Assembly: GCF_002929275.1 (NCBI RefSeq)
Contig: NZ_PJIK01000008.1
Location: 124,001 to 188,000 of the forward strand
Length of the DNA: 64,000 nt
Direction of reading: 5' to 3'
Source of the DNA: Arthrobacter sp. ZGTC131
GTDB lineage: Bacteria; Actinomycetota; Actinomycetes; Actinomycetales; Micrococcaceae
The notes under the pieces are model-generated. The model did no database searches. It had not been told where the DNA came from and saw only the letters and a program-made list of their open reading frames with translations. How positions within the stretch are numbered: position 1 is the stretch's first letter; the number at the start of each line of letters is the position of its first letter. Shown piece by piece: positions 25,141 through 34,066 of the stretch. The position numbers and the translations under genes were made by a program.

Positions 25141-26003
25141 GGCGGGATCGAACTGCCGGTCCGGGGGTCGGCGGGCACGTGGGCGAGGATCTCGGCGAGC
25201 TCCGCGAGCCGGTGCGCCCGGGCAGATTCGGCGGGTGTGAACGGTTCGCCGGGGCGGTAGAAGGTGATGGGGCCGTGCCAGGCGGTGGGGATCTTGAGGA
25301 CGGTCCCGGCGTCGTTCGTTTCGGCCGGATGGCGGGCGGTTTCACTGTCCGCCGGCAGGATCCGTGCGGACAGCAGTTCCGCGACAGCGAGCGGGAGCTC
25401 CTGCGGGCTGGCGGCGATCCGTGCCGCCAGGCTCAGGGCCTTCGTTTGCCCGTCGGCCATGGCCAGCGCCGTGGTGGGCCAGACGTGCGGCTGCCGGCCG
25501 CCGCCGTCTTTGAGCGCCTCAAGGAGCTGGCGCTCGGTCACTTCACCCGGAGCGGACAACACGAATTCATCCATGACGCCGCCCCGGACGGGATGGACGT
25601 GGATGCTGAGGATGTTGGTGTCCAGCAGCGTCAAGGACCGGGTGATCTTCTTCAGCGAACCTGGCTGGTCGCGCAGCACGGTCCTGGCCCGCCACAGGGC
25701 GGGGGCCGCACCGAGCCGGCGGCGATGCCGCAGCGCGGGTGCGTGGAGCCAGCGCCGCAGGATCCGTGCCGCGGACGGTTCGGCCACCCAGATCACCAGG
25801 ACGGTGGCGGTGAGCGTGAGCACCAGGACCTTGGCGAGGTACGGCAGGTGGGTCTGGACCACGAGGGCGTGCACCAGCAGTTCGATGGGGAGCATGACGG
25901 CGACATTCGCCACCGTGAGGCGGGTCTTGGGAGGCTCGGGCATCTGGCCGCAGACCTCGCAGCTTAATTCAGCCGTGGCAGGGGAGGGTGCTTGAGGCTT
26001 CAT
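25137..26003 (-). CDS. Membrane-anchored ACT-domain protein
   Basis: 288 residues. The N-terminus carries CEVCGQMPE (possible Cys pair) and then two hydrophobic helices at about 33-50 and 57-76 (VAVMLPIELLVHALVV, KVLVLTLTATVLVIWVA). Residues about 108-200 form an ACT-like regulatory domain (LRDQPGSLKKITRSLTLLDTNILSIHVH). A C-terminal segment YRPGEPFTPAESARAHRLAELAEI follows. Probably a membrane sensor for an amino acid or similar ligand; function unknown. Its last residues overlap the truncated racemase, so the natural C-terminus may have been altered. Confidence 0.65.
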   Translation of the reverse strand: MKPQAPSPATAELSCEVCGQMPEPPKTRLTVANVAVMLPIELLVHALVVQTHLPYLAKVLVLTLTATVLVIWVAEPSAARILRRWLHAPALRHRRRLGAAPALWRARTVLRDQPGSLKKITRSLTLLDTNILSIHVHPVRGGVMDEFVLSAPGEVTERQLLEALKDGGGRQPHVWPTTALAMADGQTKALSLAARIAASPQELPLAVAELLSARILPADSETARHPAETNDAGTVLKIPTAWHGPITFYRPGEPFTPAESARAHRLAELAEILAHVPADPRTGSSIPP

Positions 26004-26201
26004 GATGCCAGCCTGCCGGGCAGCTGTTACGGGCGCGTTGCCCCCGCGTTCCGATCTCGGGAAGATTTCCGGCCGGCGCCTGAAGCCTGTTCCGCGGCGC
26101 TATGGCCAGCCCCTCACCGACGTACCTACACTGAAAAGACCAGCGTGCGGAGCCCCGTACAACGGCCAGCGCGCACGGAAGAGTCGATTCCGGAGAGCAT
26201 C

Positions 26202-27158
26202 ATGCATCCCAGATTAGTTTCAGGAAAAACACGCCGCCGTGCGGCCGCAGGGTTAGTTGCCCTCGCCGCCCTCCTGATCCCGGCACCCGTCGCATCGGCC
26301 GGGCAGGCACAGTCCGAAGACGAATCCGAAGTCATCCTGCTGGACGGAGCCAAGGGCGCCGAAGGCATCACGGCCGGCGAAGGCAGCACCTTCTACGCGG
26401 GCGACCTCGTCACGGGGGACATCTACCGCGGCGATATCCACAAGGACACGGCCAAGAAGTTCATCGACGCGCCCGACGGCAGGGTTGCCGTCGGTCTCAA
26501 GGCCGATACCCGCAACGACCTGCTGTTCGTGGCCGGCGGCCCCACCGGCCAGGCCTACGTTTATGACACCGAGACCAAGAAGACGGTCAAGACCTACCAG
26601 CTGACGGACAAGGCCGCGTTCATCAACGACGTCGCACTGACCAACGACGGCGCCTGGTTCACCAACTCCCGGCAGGCCGAGCTGTACTTCGTGCCCGTGG
26701 ACGACGACGGCGACCTCGGCAACGTCCGCACGCTGGCGCTCAAAGGCCCGGCGGCCGGACTGCCCGGAGCCTTCAACCTCAACGGCATCGCCTATTCCCC
26801 TGACGCGCGCAGGCTGGTGGTGGCCCACTCCGCCAACCAGGCCCTGTACACAGTCAACCCGCGGACCGGGGCAAGCACGAAAATCGGCGGGATCACTGTG
26901 CCCAACGCCGACGGTCTTGTGGTGAAGGACGGCGTCGTTTGGGTGGTCCAGAACTTCATGAACCAGGTGAGCCGCATCCGTGTCAACTTCGATGAGTCGA
27001 CCGGGACCGTGAGGGAGGTCATCACCAGCCCGGACTTCAACGTTCCGACGACGGCCGCCCTCTTCCATGACTCCCTCGCCGTGGTCAACGCGAAATTTGG
27101 CGTCGCGAATGCCACCACCTTCGAAGCGGTTGTGGTGGACGCCTACCCGCACCACTAA
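26202..27158 (+). CDS. Secreted beta-propeller (SMP-30/NHL-like) protein
   Basis: 318 residues from ATG 26202 with GGAGAG 4 nt upstream. A classical signal peptide (KTRRRAAAGLVALAALLIPAPVASA) is followed by repeated strands such as GAEGITAGEGSTFYAGDLVTGDIYRGDI, NGIAYSPDARRLVVAHSANQALYTVNPRTG and ADGLVVKDGVVWVVQNFMNQVSRI, typical of six-bladed SMP-30/strictosidine-synthase-like propellers. Exported; possibly a lactonase-like or binding protein. No enzyme assignment can be made. Confidence 0.75.
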   Translation: MHPRLVSGKTRRRAAAGLVALAALLIPAPVASAGQAQSEDESEVILLDGAKGAEGITAGEGSTFYAGDLVTGDIYRGDIHKDTAKKFIDAPDGRVAVGLKADTRNDLLFVAGGPTGQAYVYDTETKKTVKTYQLTDKAAFINDVALTNDGAWFTNSRQAELYFVPVDDDGDLGNVRTLALKGPAAGLPGAFNLNGIAYSPDARRLVVAHSANQALYTVNPRTGASTKIGGITVPNADGLVVKDGVVWVVQNFMNQVSRIRVNFDESTGTVREVITSPDFNVPTTAALFHDSLAVVNAKFGVANATTFEAVVVDAYPHH

Positions 27159-27160
27159 AG

Positions 27161-27211
27161 CGGCCTGGGCCCGCCTGACCGGCCTTGGCCCGCCTGACCG
27201 GCCTTGGCCGG
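27161..27211. repeat. 19-bp tandem repeat after the secreted protein gene
   Basis: CGGCCTGGGCCCGCCTGAC (27161-27179), CGGCCTTGGCCCGCCTGAC (27180-27198) and a partial third copy CGGCCTTGGCCGG from 27199. Lies between convergent genes; GC-rich and may also fold as a terminator. Confidence 0.65.
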
Positions 27212-27272
27212 GGCCGGTCATGCGGGGGAGGGTCGCCCTAAAAGGGACTCAGCCGGTCGCCAGTGCGCGCCG

Positions 27273-28634
27273 CTAGGAACGCCCGACGTCGGACGGTTGG
27301 CCGGGTGCCGGCGCGATCGCGTGGGGGACGGTCACCAGGGCCAGTACCGCCAGCAGCGCGGCGGCTGCGAAGACGTAGAAGCCCCACGGGTAGGCGATGC
27401 CGGCGGCCACGAGTGTCCCGGTAACGGCCGGTCCCATGATGGCGCCGAGCCGCCCCACGCCCGCCGCGAAGCCGAGGGCCGTGCCGCGGAGCCTGGCCGG
27501 GAAGAGCTGGCTGACCCAGGCGTAGACGAGGACCTGCGAGCTGAAGACGAAGACGCCGGTCACGAACACGGCAGCGTTGAGAAGGAATTCGCTCTGGATC
27601 TTGATGCTGAGGACGGCAAGGAAGAGCGCGGACAGGCCGAACCAGAGGAGCACGATCTTCTTGGTGCCATGTTTGTCGGCGAGGATGCCGGCCACGATCA
27701 GACCCACCACGGCGCCTACGTTGAGCACCAGCAGCAGGACCAGGCCCGTGCTGACGGTATACCCGGCGGAGGACATGAGCTGCGGCAGCCAGGTGTTCAG
27801 GCCGTACACCAGCAGGAGCCCCATGAACGATGCCACGGCAATTCCCAGGGCGACCAGCGGATACGGCTTGCGGGTGAGGTCGCGGAAGCTGGCCCGCTCG
27901 CCGGCCTGGTCGGCAGCCACCAGCGATGCGGGCGCGGCCTCGGGCTCGGCCGCCGGCACAGCGATGGGTCGGTGCGCCCGGGCGGACCCGGCATGGTGGG
28001 TTTCCGCGGGTTCACTCTCCGCGCGGTTGGCTTCGGCCCCGCGTTCGGCGTGGACGGGCGGCAGGGTTTCCGGCAGCCGGAACCACAGGAACGGCACCAG
28101 CACGAACCCGGCGATTCCTCCCACCACGAACATGATCCGCCAGTCCGGCACCACCAGGATGGCCAGGAACGCGGTGGCCACGGCGCCCACGTGGTAGCCG
28201 GTCATGGTCCGGGTGGTGGACTTACCTGCCGTGCCGGCGGGGGCGTAGTCGTTCATGTAGGCAAGGGCGGCGGGCAGGCAGGCACCGAGTCCCACGCCCG
28301 CGAGGAGCCGGAAGATGCCGAACATGGCGACGTTGGGCGCGAAAACCACAGCGAGGGTGAAGAGGGAGAACCAGGCCACACAGGCAACCAGCAGCCGGCG
28401 GCGTCCGAAGCGGTCCGAGAGCGGCGCGATAAAGAGCGCCCCAATGCCCACGCCCACCAGGGAGATCGTGGCCGCATACGTCGCCCCCACAGCGTCGAAG
28501 CCAAGGTCCTGGGTCTTGATCAGGGTGGGAATGACAGTGCCCAGCACCACCAAATCGAATCCGTCCAGCACCATGGCCAGCCAACACAGCCAAACGGGCC
28601 ACTGGGAACGGCGGGCAACTGAAAGCGTTGACAT
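27273..28634 (-). CDS. Aromatic acid:H+ symporter (PcaK/4-hydroxybenzoate transporter type)
   Basis: 453 residues from ATG 28634 (GAGG upstream); ATG 28670 in frame has no ribosome site. MFS with the AAHS-family signature WLAMVLDGFDLVVLGTVIPTL in TM1 and LSDRFGRRRLL in the first loop. A long central cytoplasmic loop (LPPVHAERGAEANRAESEP...) separates the two halves. It diverges from an IclR regulator next to pobA, so 4-hydroxybenzoate or protocatechuate uptake is the likely role. Substrate is inferred from position and family. Confidence 0.85.
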   Translation of the reverse strand: MSTLSVARRSQWPVWLCWLAMVLDGFDLVVLGTVIPTLIKTQDLGFDAVGATYAATISLVGVGIGALFIAPLSDRFGRRRLLVACVAWFSLFTLAVVFAPNVAMFGIFRLLAGVGLGACLPAALAYMNDYAPAGTAGKSTTRTMTGYHVGAVATAFLAILVVPDWRIMFVVGGIAGFVLVPFLWFRLPETLPPVHAERGAEANRAESEPAETHHAGSARAHRPIAVPAAEPEAAPASLVAADQAGERASFRDLTRKPYPLVALGIAVASFMGLLLVYGLNTWLPQLMSSAGYTVSTGLVLLLVLNVGAVVGLIVAGILADKHGTKKIVLLWFGLSALFLAVLSIKIQSEFLLNAAVFVTGVFVFSSQVLVYAWVSQLFPARLRGTALGFAAGVGRLGAIMGPAVTGTLVAAGIAYPWGFYVFAAAALLAVLALVTVPHAIAPAPGQPSDVGRS

Positions 28635-28709
28635 GGGAACCTCATTGTTCGGGTTTGGAGAACTGTTCATGAATGGAGGCCGCTGCGGCCAGCTGATCCG
28701 AGCACATTT

Positions 28710-28736
28710 GTTCGGAGTGACATCCGGCAGCCGAAC
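28710..28736. promoter_or_regulatory. Inverted repeat GTTCGG/CCGAAC in the transporter-regulator divergent region
   Basis: GTTCGG (28710-28715) and CCGAAC (28731-28736) flank a 15-bp spacer. It is about 76 bp upstream of the transporter start and could be the operator for the neighbouring IclR protein. Confidence 0.4.
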
Positions 28737-28788
28737 CGGCAAGGCGTGTTGGCGGCCGAATGGACCGCGGGGACGTTTCGACATGAGA

Positions 28789-28821
28789 GTTGTATCACTC
28801 GCGGGTGTAATCTGTGACAAC
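28789..28821. promoter_or_regulatory. Imperfect inverted repeat just upstream of the IclR gene
   Basis: GTTGTATCAC and GTGACAAC form a near-palindrome with a 2-nt bulge, 28 bp before the regulator GTG. Candidate autoregulatory site. Confidence 0.35.
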
Positions 28822-28848
28822 AAAAACCATTGAACGGAAGCGGGTGCT

Positions 28849-29613
28849 GTGGCCAACTCAACCTCCGGCGACTCCGTGGTGGACAGGGTGGTGCGCCTCA
28901 TTGCAGCCTTCCCGGAGGGCGTCACCGCCCTTCAACTTACGGAGCTGGCGGACCGCGCAGGGCTTCCCCTGACCACGGCGCACCGGCTGGTCAGGCAGTT
29001 GGCAGCCCATGGTCTCCTCGAAGCCGGGGCCGGAGGTTCGGTGCGGCTGGGACTGCGGCTGTGGGAGCTGGTCAACCGCAATTCACCGACCCTCGCGCTG
29101 CGCCAGGCCGCGATGCCCTTCATGGAGGACATTCAGCACGTGCTCAACCAGAACGTAAACCTCGCCGTTCTGGATGGCTGGGAAGCTCTCTTCGTGGAAC
29201 GGCTCTCCCGACGCGGCTCCGTGGCGAACCGAGCGCAGATTGCCGGCCGCATGGCCGTGCACGTGTCGTCGGCCGGACTGGCCCTGATGTCACACCAGCC
29301 GAGGTCCGTCCAGGCGGAATACCTGGAACAGTTCTCCGATCCCGCCGGAAAGGTGACTCCGGAGGACCTGCGCGCCCTGCTGGGTGAAGCGGCCCGAGAG
29401 GGCTATGCGCAGTTGGCCGGGGTGATCGATCCGGACACGTGGGGCATCGCGGTTCCCGTGCTGGATGGCCAGAAGCGGGCGGTTGCGGCCCTCGGCGTCG
29501 TCGTTCCCTTGCGGGAGATGCGGATGCAGGCGCTGGTGCCGGCGCTGCAGACGGCAGCGAGGGGGATCGGGCGCAGGCTTGGCGAGTCGGCCACCGGCCC
29601 CGATTTCCGTTGA
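28849..29613 (+). CDS. IclR-family regulator of the 4-hydroxybenzoate genes
   Basis: 254 residues from GTG 28849 with GGAAG 8 nt upstream. N-terminal winged helix VVDRVVRLIAAFPEGVTALQLTELADRAGLPLTTAHRLVRQLAAHGLLE, then an IclR effector domain (NLAVLDGWEALFVERLSRRG, MAVHVSSAGLALMSHQP, WGIAVPVLDGQKRAVAALGVVVPL). Sits between the aromatic acid transporter and pobA, so it probably controls both and senses 4-hydroxybenzoate. PobR-like by role, not proven by sequence. Confidence 0.84.
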   Translation: MANSTSGDSVVDRVVRLIAAFPEGVTALQLTELADRAGLPLTTAHRLVRQLAAHGLLEAGAGGSVRLGLRLWELVNRNSPTLALRQAAMPFMEDIQHVLNQNVNLAVLDGWEALFVERLSRRGSVANRAQIAGRMAVHVSSAGLALMSHQPRSVQAEYLEQFSDPAGKVTPEDLRALLGEAAREGYAQLAGVIDPDTWGIAVPVLDGQKRAVAALGVVVPLREMRMQALVPALQTAARGIGRRLGESATGPDFR

Positions 29614-29723
29614 ATGGAATCCATGTAACGCCCGACATACCGCCCGGCGCACACTGTTAGCTAGAACGAACTTCCGGCCCCAGTCCCCCAAGCCGAGGGC
29701 CCCGCGACGAAGCGAGGAACGTC

Positions 29724-30911
29724 ATGCCAGCACGCAAGGTCATCACCACCCAGGTTGCCATCATCGGCGCCGGCCCCGCCGGACTCATGCTGTCCCATCT
29801 TCTGGCCAAGGCCGGCGTCGAGTCCACAGTGATCGAAATCCGCAGCCGCCAGGAGATCTCCGAAACAGTCCGGGCGGGCATCCTGGAACACGGCACCGTC
29901 AACATGCTGGTGGACAGCGGCGTCTCCGACCGGGTTCTGCGCGACGGCGACCGGCACGACGGCATCGAATTGCGGTTCAACGGCGAGAGCCACCGCATCG
30001 ACTTCAAGGACCTTGTGGGGGAGTCGGTCTGGCTGTATCCGCAGACGGACGTCTTCATGGACCTCGCCGCACGCCGGGAGGCCGACGGCGGCGACGTCCG
30101 CTACAGCGTCACGGACACCACGGTCCACGACATCGAGGCCAAGCCCAGAGTCTGGTTCACGGACGCCGACGGCACGGAGTACGAGCTGCAGGCCGACTTC
30201 ATCGCCGGCGCCGACGGCTCCCGCAGCCACTGCCGCTTGCAGATCCCCGAGGCGCACCGCAAGTGGTACTTCCACGAGTACCCCTTTGCCTGGTTCGGCA
30301 TCCTCGCCGAGGCCCCGCGCAGCTCGGACGAGCTGATCTACGCCAACTCGGCCAACGGCTTCGCCCTGATCAGCCAGCGCACCGAGACCGTGCAGCGGAT
30401 GTACTTCCAGTGCGACCCGAACGAGGACGTGAACAACTGGAGCGAGGAACGGATCTGGGACGCCTTCCGCAGCCGGGCGAACGGAAACGGCTTCGAACTG
30501 AAGGAGGGCCCGGTCATCGACAAGATGGTGCTGAAGTTCCGCAGCTTCGTGCACACGCCCATGCGCCACGGCAAACTCTTCCTGGCCGGGGACGCCGCCC
30601 ATACGGTCCCGCCCACGGGCGCCAAGGGCCTGAACCTCGCCATCCACGACGTCAAGGTGCTGTTCGAGGGCCTGGACAGCTTCTACAAGTCGGGCTCCAC
30701 CGCGCTCCTCGATTCGTACAGCGACCGTGCCCTTGACCGGGTCTGGAAGGCGCAGCAGTTCTCCTACTGGATGACGTCCATGCTGCACACCCCGGTGGAT
30801 GCCGATGACTTCTCCCGGGCGCGGCAGCTCGGCGAACTCAACTCCGTGGTCTCCTCACGCCACGGCCAGGCCTATCTCGCCGAGGCCTACACCGGTTGGC
30901 CGTCCGCCTAG
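29724..30911 (+). CDS. pobA: 4-hydroxybenzoate 3-monooxygenase
   Basis: 395 residues, the usual PobA length; GAGGAA precedes ATG 29724. Class A flavoprotein hydroxylase: the FAD-binding loop IIGAGPAGLMLSHLLAKAG near residue 12, the PobA-specific RAGILEHGTVNML, and the second FAD motif LAGDAAHTVPPTGAKGLNLAIHDV. It hydroxylates 4-hydroxybenzoate to protocatechuate with NAD(P)H and O2, supplying the pca genes at 10492-17373. Own promoter likely lies in the 110 bp after the IclR gene. Confidence 0.95.
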   Translation: MPARKVITTQVAIIGAGPAGLMLSHLLAKAGVESTVIEIRSRQEISETVRAGILEHGTVNMLVDSGVSDRVLRDGDRHDGIELRFNGESHRIDFKDLVGESVWLYPQTDVFMDLAARREADGGDVRYSVTDTTVHDIEAKPRVWFTDADGTEYELQADFIAGADGSRSHCRLQIPEAHRKWYFHEYPFAWFGILAEAPRSSDELIYANSANGFALISQRTETVQRMYFQCDPNEDVNNWSEERIWDAFRSRANGNGFELKEGPVIDKMVLKFRSFVHTPMRHGKLFLAGDAAHTVPPTGAKGLNLAIHDVKVLFEGLDSFYKSGSTALLDSYSDRALDRVWKAQQFSYWMTSMLHTPVDADDFSRARQLGELNSVVSSRHGQAYLAEAYTGWPSA

Positions 30912-30973
30912 GCAGTCCGCACCCACCCCGGCCGCAGAAGCCGGCCAACCGCCGTCGGGCTTAACATCGGTCC

Positions 30974-32005
30974 ATGGACCCCATCACCATCATCGGCGGC
31001 GGCATCGCCGGCCTGGCGCTCGCCGCCGGTCTCGATCCGCAGCGCTTCGACGTCACACTCCATGAGCAGCGTCCCGGCGTGCCGCCCGTGGAAACCTCTC
31101 TGGCCATGTGGCCCGAAGCGCAGGCCGCCCTGGCACTGCTCGGCATCCTGCCGGACGTCCGCGCAGCAAGCACCGGGTTCGGCGGCATGGCCCTGCGGGA
31201 CAGCGCCGGAAATGCGTGGGGTTCGCCGGAGGTGCGCGGGGTCCTCGGAGTTTCCCGGGCTGATCTCCTCATGATCCTTGATGCCGCCGTTCCCCACGCC
31301 GTGCAGCGGGTGGCAGGCCGGGTGGACGACGTGCCGGCGTCGGGCCCGTTGGCGGCAGGGCTGCTGGTGGGCGCCGACGGCGTGCACAGCGTGGTCCGCC
31401 GCACGTTCTGGGGCAAGCGGGCCGCGGCCAAGCTGACGCCGTACCTCGCCCTGCGGGGCGTCCTCGCCGAGCCGATCGCCCCGGATGCGGGCGGCGAATA
31501 CTGGGGCCGCGGACAGCTGTTCGGCATCACGCCGGCGTCGGGCGGGAGGACCTACTGGTACGCGTCGTTCCGTTCGGACCTGGGGCCGGCCGGAATTGAC
31601 GCCGCCGAGGCGCTGCAGCGGACCCGGGAACGGTTCGCCGGAAGCGCCCCCGCCATCGGGCGCGTCTTGGCGAAGGCCGCGCCGGAATCCACCCTCGCCC
31701 AGCGGATCTGGACTGTTCCGACGCTCGGCAGCTTTGTCCGGCCGGGCGCAGTCCTGATCGGCGACGCCGCGCACGGGATGACTCCCAACCTTGGGCGGGG
31801 AGCCTGTGAGGCCATCGTGGACGCCGCCAACCTGGCCGAACTCCTGAACGCGCAGCCAATGGGCGAGGCACTGAGGGCCTACAACCGGCAGAGGGTGGTC
31901 CGGACGCAGCTGCTGCGGGTTGCTTCCTCGGCCATGACCGGCCTGGCGCTCACCGAACACGCCCAGCCGCTCCGCGACCGCCTGCTCGGGCTGGCTGCCC
32001 GCTAA
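30974..32005 (+). CDS. FAD-dependent monooxygenase-type oxidoreductase
   Basis: 343 residues. N-terminal dinucleotide motif TIIGGGIAGLALAAGLD, middle DG motif LLVGADGVHSVVRR and C-terminal GDAAHGMTPNLGRGACEAI show a class A flavoprotein monooxygenase fold. Shorter than PobA and without its substrate motifs. It may hydroxylate an aromatic or other small molecule; the substrate is unknown. Same strand as pobA with 62 nt between, so co-transcription is possible. Confidence 0.78.
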   Translation: MDPITIIGGGIAGLALAAGLDPQRFDVTLHEQRPGVPPVETSLAMWPEAQAALALLGILPDVRAASTGFGGMALRDSAGNAWGSPEVRGVLGVSRADLLMILDAAVPHAVQRVAGRVDDVPASGPLAAGLLVGADGVHSVVRRTFWGKRAAAKLTPYLALRGVLAEPIAPDAGGEYWGRGQLFGITPASGGRTYWYASFRSDLGPAGIDAAEALQRTRERFAGSAPAIGRVLAKAAPESTLAQRIWTVPTLGSFVRPGAVLIGDAAHGMTPNLGRGACEAIVDAANLAELLNAQPMGEALRAYNRQRVVRTQLLRVASSAMTGLALTEHAQPLRDRLLGLAAR

Positions 32006-32127
32006 GTCCGGCAGCCGCCGTCGGCCGTCCACATACACGCGGCCCTCACCCGCACGAATGGCTCTGGGCGGGCCGGTCAAGCTGGGCGGGGCCGGTGACG
32101 CGAGCTGAGGCGGACGACGGCGGCCCG

Positions 32128-32562
32128 TCAGTCCTGCTCGAGCGTCTCGGTGAGGTGATGCGTGGGGATGCGGTCACGGTCGTAGGTGATTTCCGTGTAG
32201 CCGTGCGGCTCCGGCTTGCCGTTGGGGCTGAGGTTCACGAACACGATCTCCTCGATGGTGAGGATGCTCCGGCGGGTGATCATGTTGCGCACCTCTGCCC
32301 GCATGGTCAGCGAGGTGCGGCCAAAGCGCGTGGCGGTCAGCCCCATCTCGATCAGGTCGCCCTGCACGGCCGAGCTGACAAAGTTGATCTCGGAGATGTA
32401 CTTGGTGACGGCGCGGCCGTTGCCGAGCTGGAGGATGGCGTAGATCGCGGCTTCCTCGTCGATCCACTTCAGCAGGCTTCCGCCGAACAGGGTGCCGTTG
32501 GCGTTCAGGTCCTCGGGCCTGACCCACTTGCGGGTGCGGAAGGTGATGTCCTTAGTTTCCAT
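32128..32562 (-). CDS. Acyl-CoA thioesterase, hot-dog fold
   Basis: 144 residues. VRPEDLNANGTLFGGSLLKWIDEEAAIYA carries the YciA/acyl-CoA hydrolase motif with catalytic Asn and Asp, followed by ISEINFVSSAVQGDLIEMG and MRAEVRN. It hydrolyses acyl-CoA esters in the cytoplasm; chain-length preference is unknown. Single gene, convergent with the upstream oxidoreductase. Confidence 0.85.
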   Translation of the reverse strand: METKDITFRTRKWVRPEDLNANGTLFGGSLLKWIDEEAAIYAILQLGNGRAVTKYISEINFVSSAVQGDLIEMGLTATRFGRTSLTMRAEVRNMITRRSILTIEEIVFVNLSPNGKPEPHGYTEITYDRDRIPTHHLTETLEQD

Positions 32563-32678
32563 ACCGAGAGATTAGTCGACGGCGGCGGCCCGGCTCCGAG
32601 TGTGACGGCGGCCCTGCCCCGCACACGCGGCCGAGGCCGGTCACGCGGGCCAAGCCGGTTGTCGGCGGAAGAGGGGGC

Positions 32679-33182
32679 TCAGGCCATGGCCGTGTGCGCC
32701 GCGCTGTGCGAATCGATGCTCTTGGCGTAGCAGTACGAGTGTTCGACGCCGATGTACGGGCCGAAGTTGGGCACCGGCTCGAAGCCGGAGTTCTGGTAGA
32801 AGTTCCGCCCGTCGGGCTGGGCGGACCCGGCCTCGGCCGTGACGCGGGTGATGCCCTGCGCGAACGCCTCCGCCTCAAGGGCCGCCAGGATCGAGCTGGC
32901 CACGCCCGAGCCGCGCGTGTAGGGCAGTACGTACAGGCGCTTGATCTCGGCAGTCTGCGAATCGAGCAGCCGGAGACCGCCGCAGCCCACGGGCTGCCCG
33001 GAACCCTTGTCGTACGCCACCAGGAACACCGCGGTGTCCACCTCGGACGGCTTCGGCCCCGGCTCGTGGTCGGCGCGCCCGAACCGGGCGTCGAGCTCCG
33101 CCTGCTGGGCCGCCCGCAGGTCCGCACCCACAGGGTTGCTCCAGCTGACTTTCCTGATGTTGAGCCTGGGGTTGGTCTGCAT
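32679..33182 (-). CDS. GNAT-family N-acetyltransferase
   Basis: 167 residues from ATG 33182, which has GAGGCAGAG upstream; the frame is open to 33218 but that part lacks a ribosome site. GNAT core: VGCGGLRLLDSQTAEIKRLYVLPYTRGSGVASSILAALEAEA with the acetyl-CoA-binding RGSGVAS loop, then FYQNSGFEPVPNFGPYIG. Substrate unknown. Confidence 0.82.
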   Translation of the reverse strand: MQTNPRLNIRKVSWSNPVGADLRAAQQAELDARFGRADHEPGPKPSEVDTAVFLVAYDKGSGQPVGCGGLRLLDSQTAEIKRLYVLPYTRGSGVASSILAALEAEAFAQGITRVTAEAGSAQPDGRNFYQNSGFEPVPNFGPYIGVEHSYCYAKSIDSHSAAHTAMA

Positions 33183-33293
33183 CTCTGCCTCGATTCGCCG
33201 AAGGGTTATGCAGATCAAGCCTAGGAGCGCGCCGTTACCGCGGTGTTTCCTGCGGGTAAGCGCCTCGAGAACAGTGCCGCGGCGGTGCGGGAG

Positions 33294-33959
33294 CTACCCG
33301 GCGGACCGCCCCATCGGGTCCTCCGCGGTGGGATCTGCCAGAGCCAGGCCGCCCACCGGGCTGGCATCCCAATGAATCAGTTGCCAGCCGGCGTCGGGAT
33401 CCCCTTCCAGCGCCACGATGCCGGTGTTGGCCAGGACGTGCCTGGCGGCGAATTCCATGTCGATATTGTCCGCCCGGAGGCCGGCCCAGACGCGGATGGC
33501 GGCACCGTGGCTCACGACGGCCACTGCGCCCGCGTCCGAGGCGTCGGCGGCCACCTTTGCGATGGCGGCGTCATAGCGTTCAAAGAACTCGTGCCCGTCG
33601 GGGCCGGCGGGCATCCGCCGGTCGAAGTCCCCGGCGGCCCAGGCGAAGACGGTGGTCATGTACCGGCGGTGGGCCTCATGGTCCGTGAGCTTTTCGAGGG
33701 AACCCGCCTCGATTTCGTGGATCCCGTCCAGCACCTCGACATCCAGCCCGAGTTCGCGGCCAAGCGGCTTGGCCGTGACCTGGGTCCGGAGCAGGGTGGA
33801 GGCATACAGCGCGTTGATCGGCTCATTCACGAGCGCCCTCGGCAACGCCTCGGCCTGCCGTTCGCCCAGCTCGGTCAGGCCGGGGCCGGGGTGCGCCGTG
33901 TCCAGCTGCCCCAGCACGTTTCCGGGGGTCTCTCCGTGGCGGATGAGCAGGAGCTTCAT
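33294..33959 (-). CDS. Histidine phosphatase (phosphoglycerate-mutase-like) family protein
   Basis: 221 residues from ATG 33959 (AAGGA 9 nt upstream); ATG 33968 is an alternative too close to that site. LLLIRHGETPGN provides the phospho-accepting His in the RHG motif. YASTLLRTQVTAKPLG, LDGIHEIEAGSLE and AVVSHGAAIRVW complete the family pattern. Probably a cytoplasmic phosphatase rather than glycolytic mutase; substrate unknown. Downstream of purB on the same strand but separated by a terminator. Confidence 0.84.
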   Translation of the reverse strand: MKLLLIRHGETPGNVLGQLDTAHPGPGLTELGERQAEALPRALVNEPINALYASTLLRTQVTAKPLGRELGLDVEVLDGIHEIEAGSLEKLTDHEAHRRYMTTVFAWAAGDFDRRMPAGPDGHEFFERYDAAIAKVAADASDAGAVAVVSHGAAIRVWAGLRADNIDMEFAARHVLANTGIVALEGDPDAGWQLIHWDASPVGGLALADPTAEDPMGRSAG

Positions 33960-34029
33960 GGTTCGCATTCCTTTTCGTCTTCGTGAAGGTGAGCGGGGCG
34001 CTTCCGCGGAAGCTGCCGGGTAACGGAAA

Positions 34030-34057
34030 CGGTGCCGGGCAGCGAAGCCCGGCACCG
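34030..34057 (-). terminator. Intrinsic terminator of purB
   Basis: 11-bp stem CGGTGCCGGGC (34030-34040) / GCCCGGCACCG (34047-34057) with a 6-nt loop. On the minus strand it is followed by TTTCCGTTACC, a short U-rich tract. It lies 10 nt past the purB stop. Confidence 0.8.
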
Positions 34058-34066
34058 CCGTCGTAC

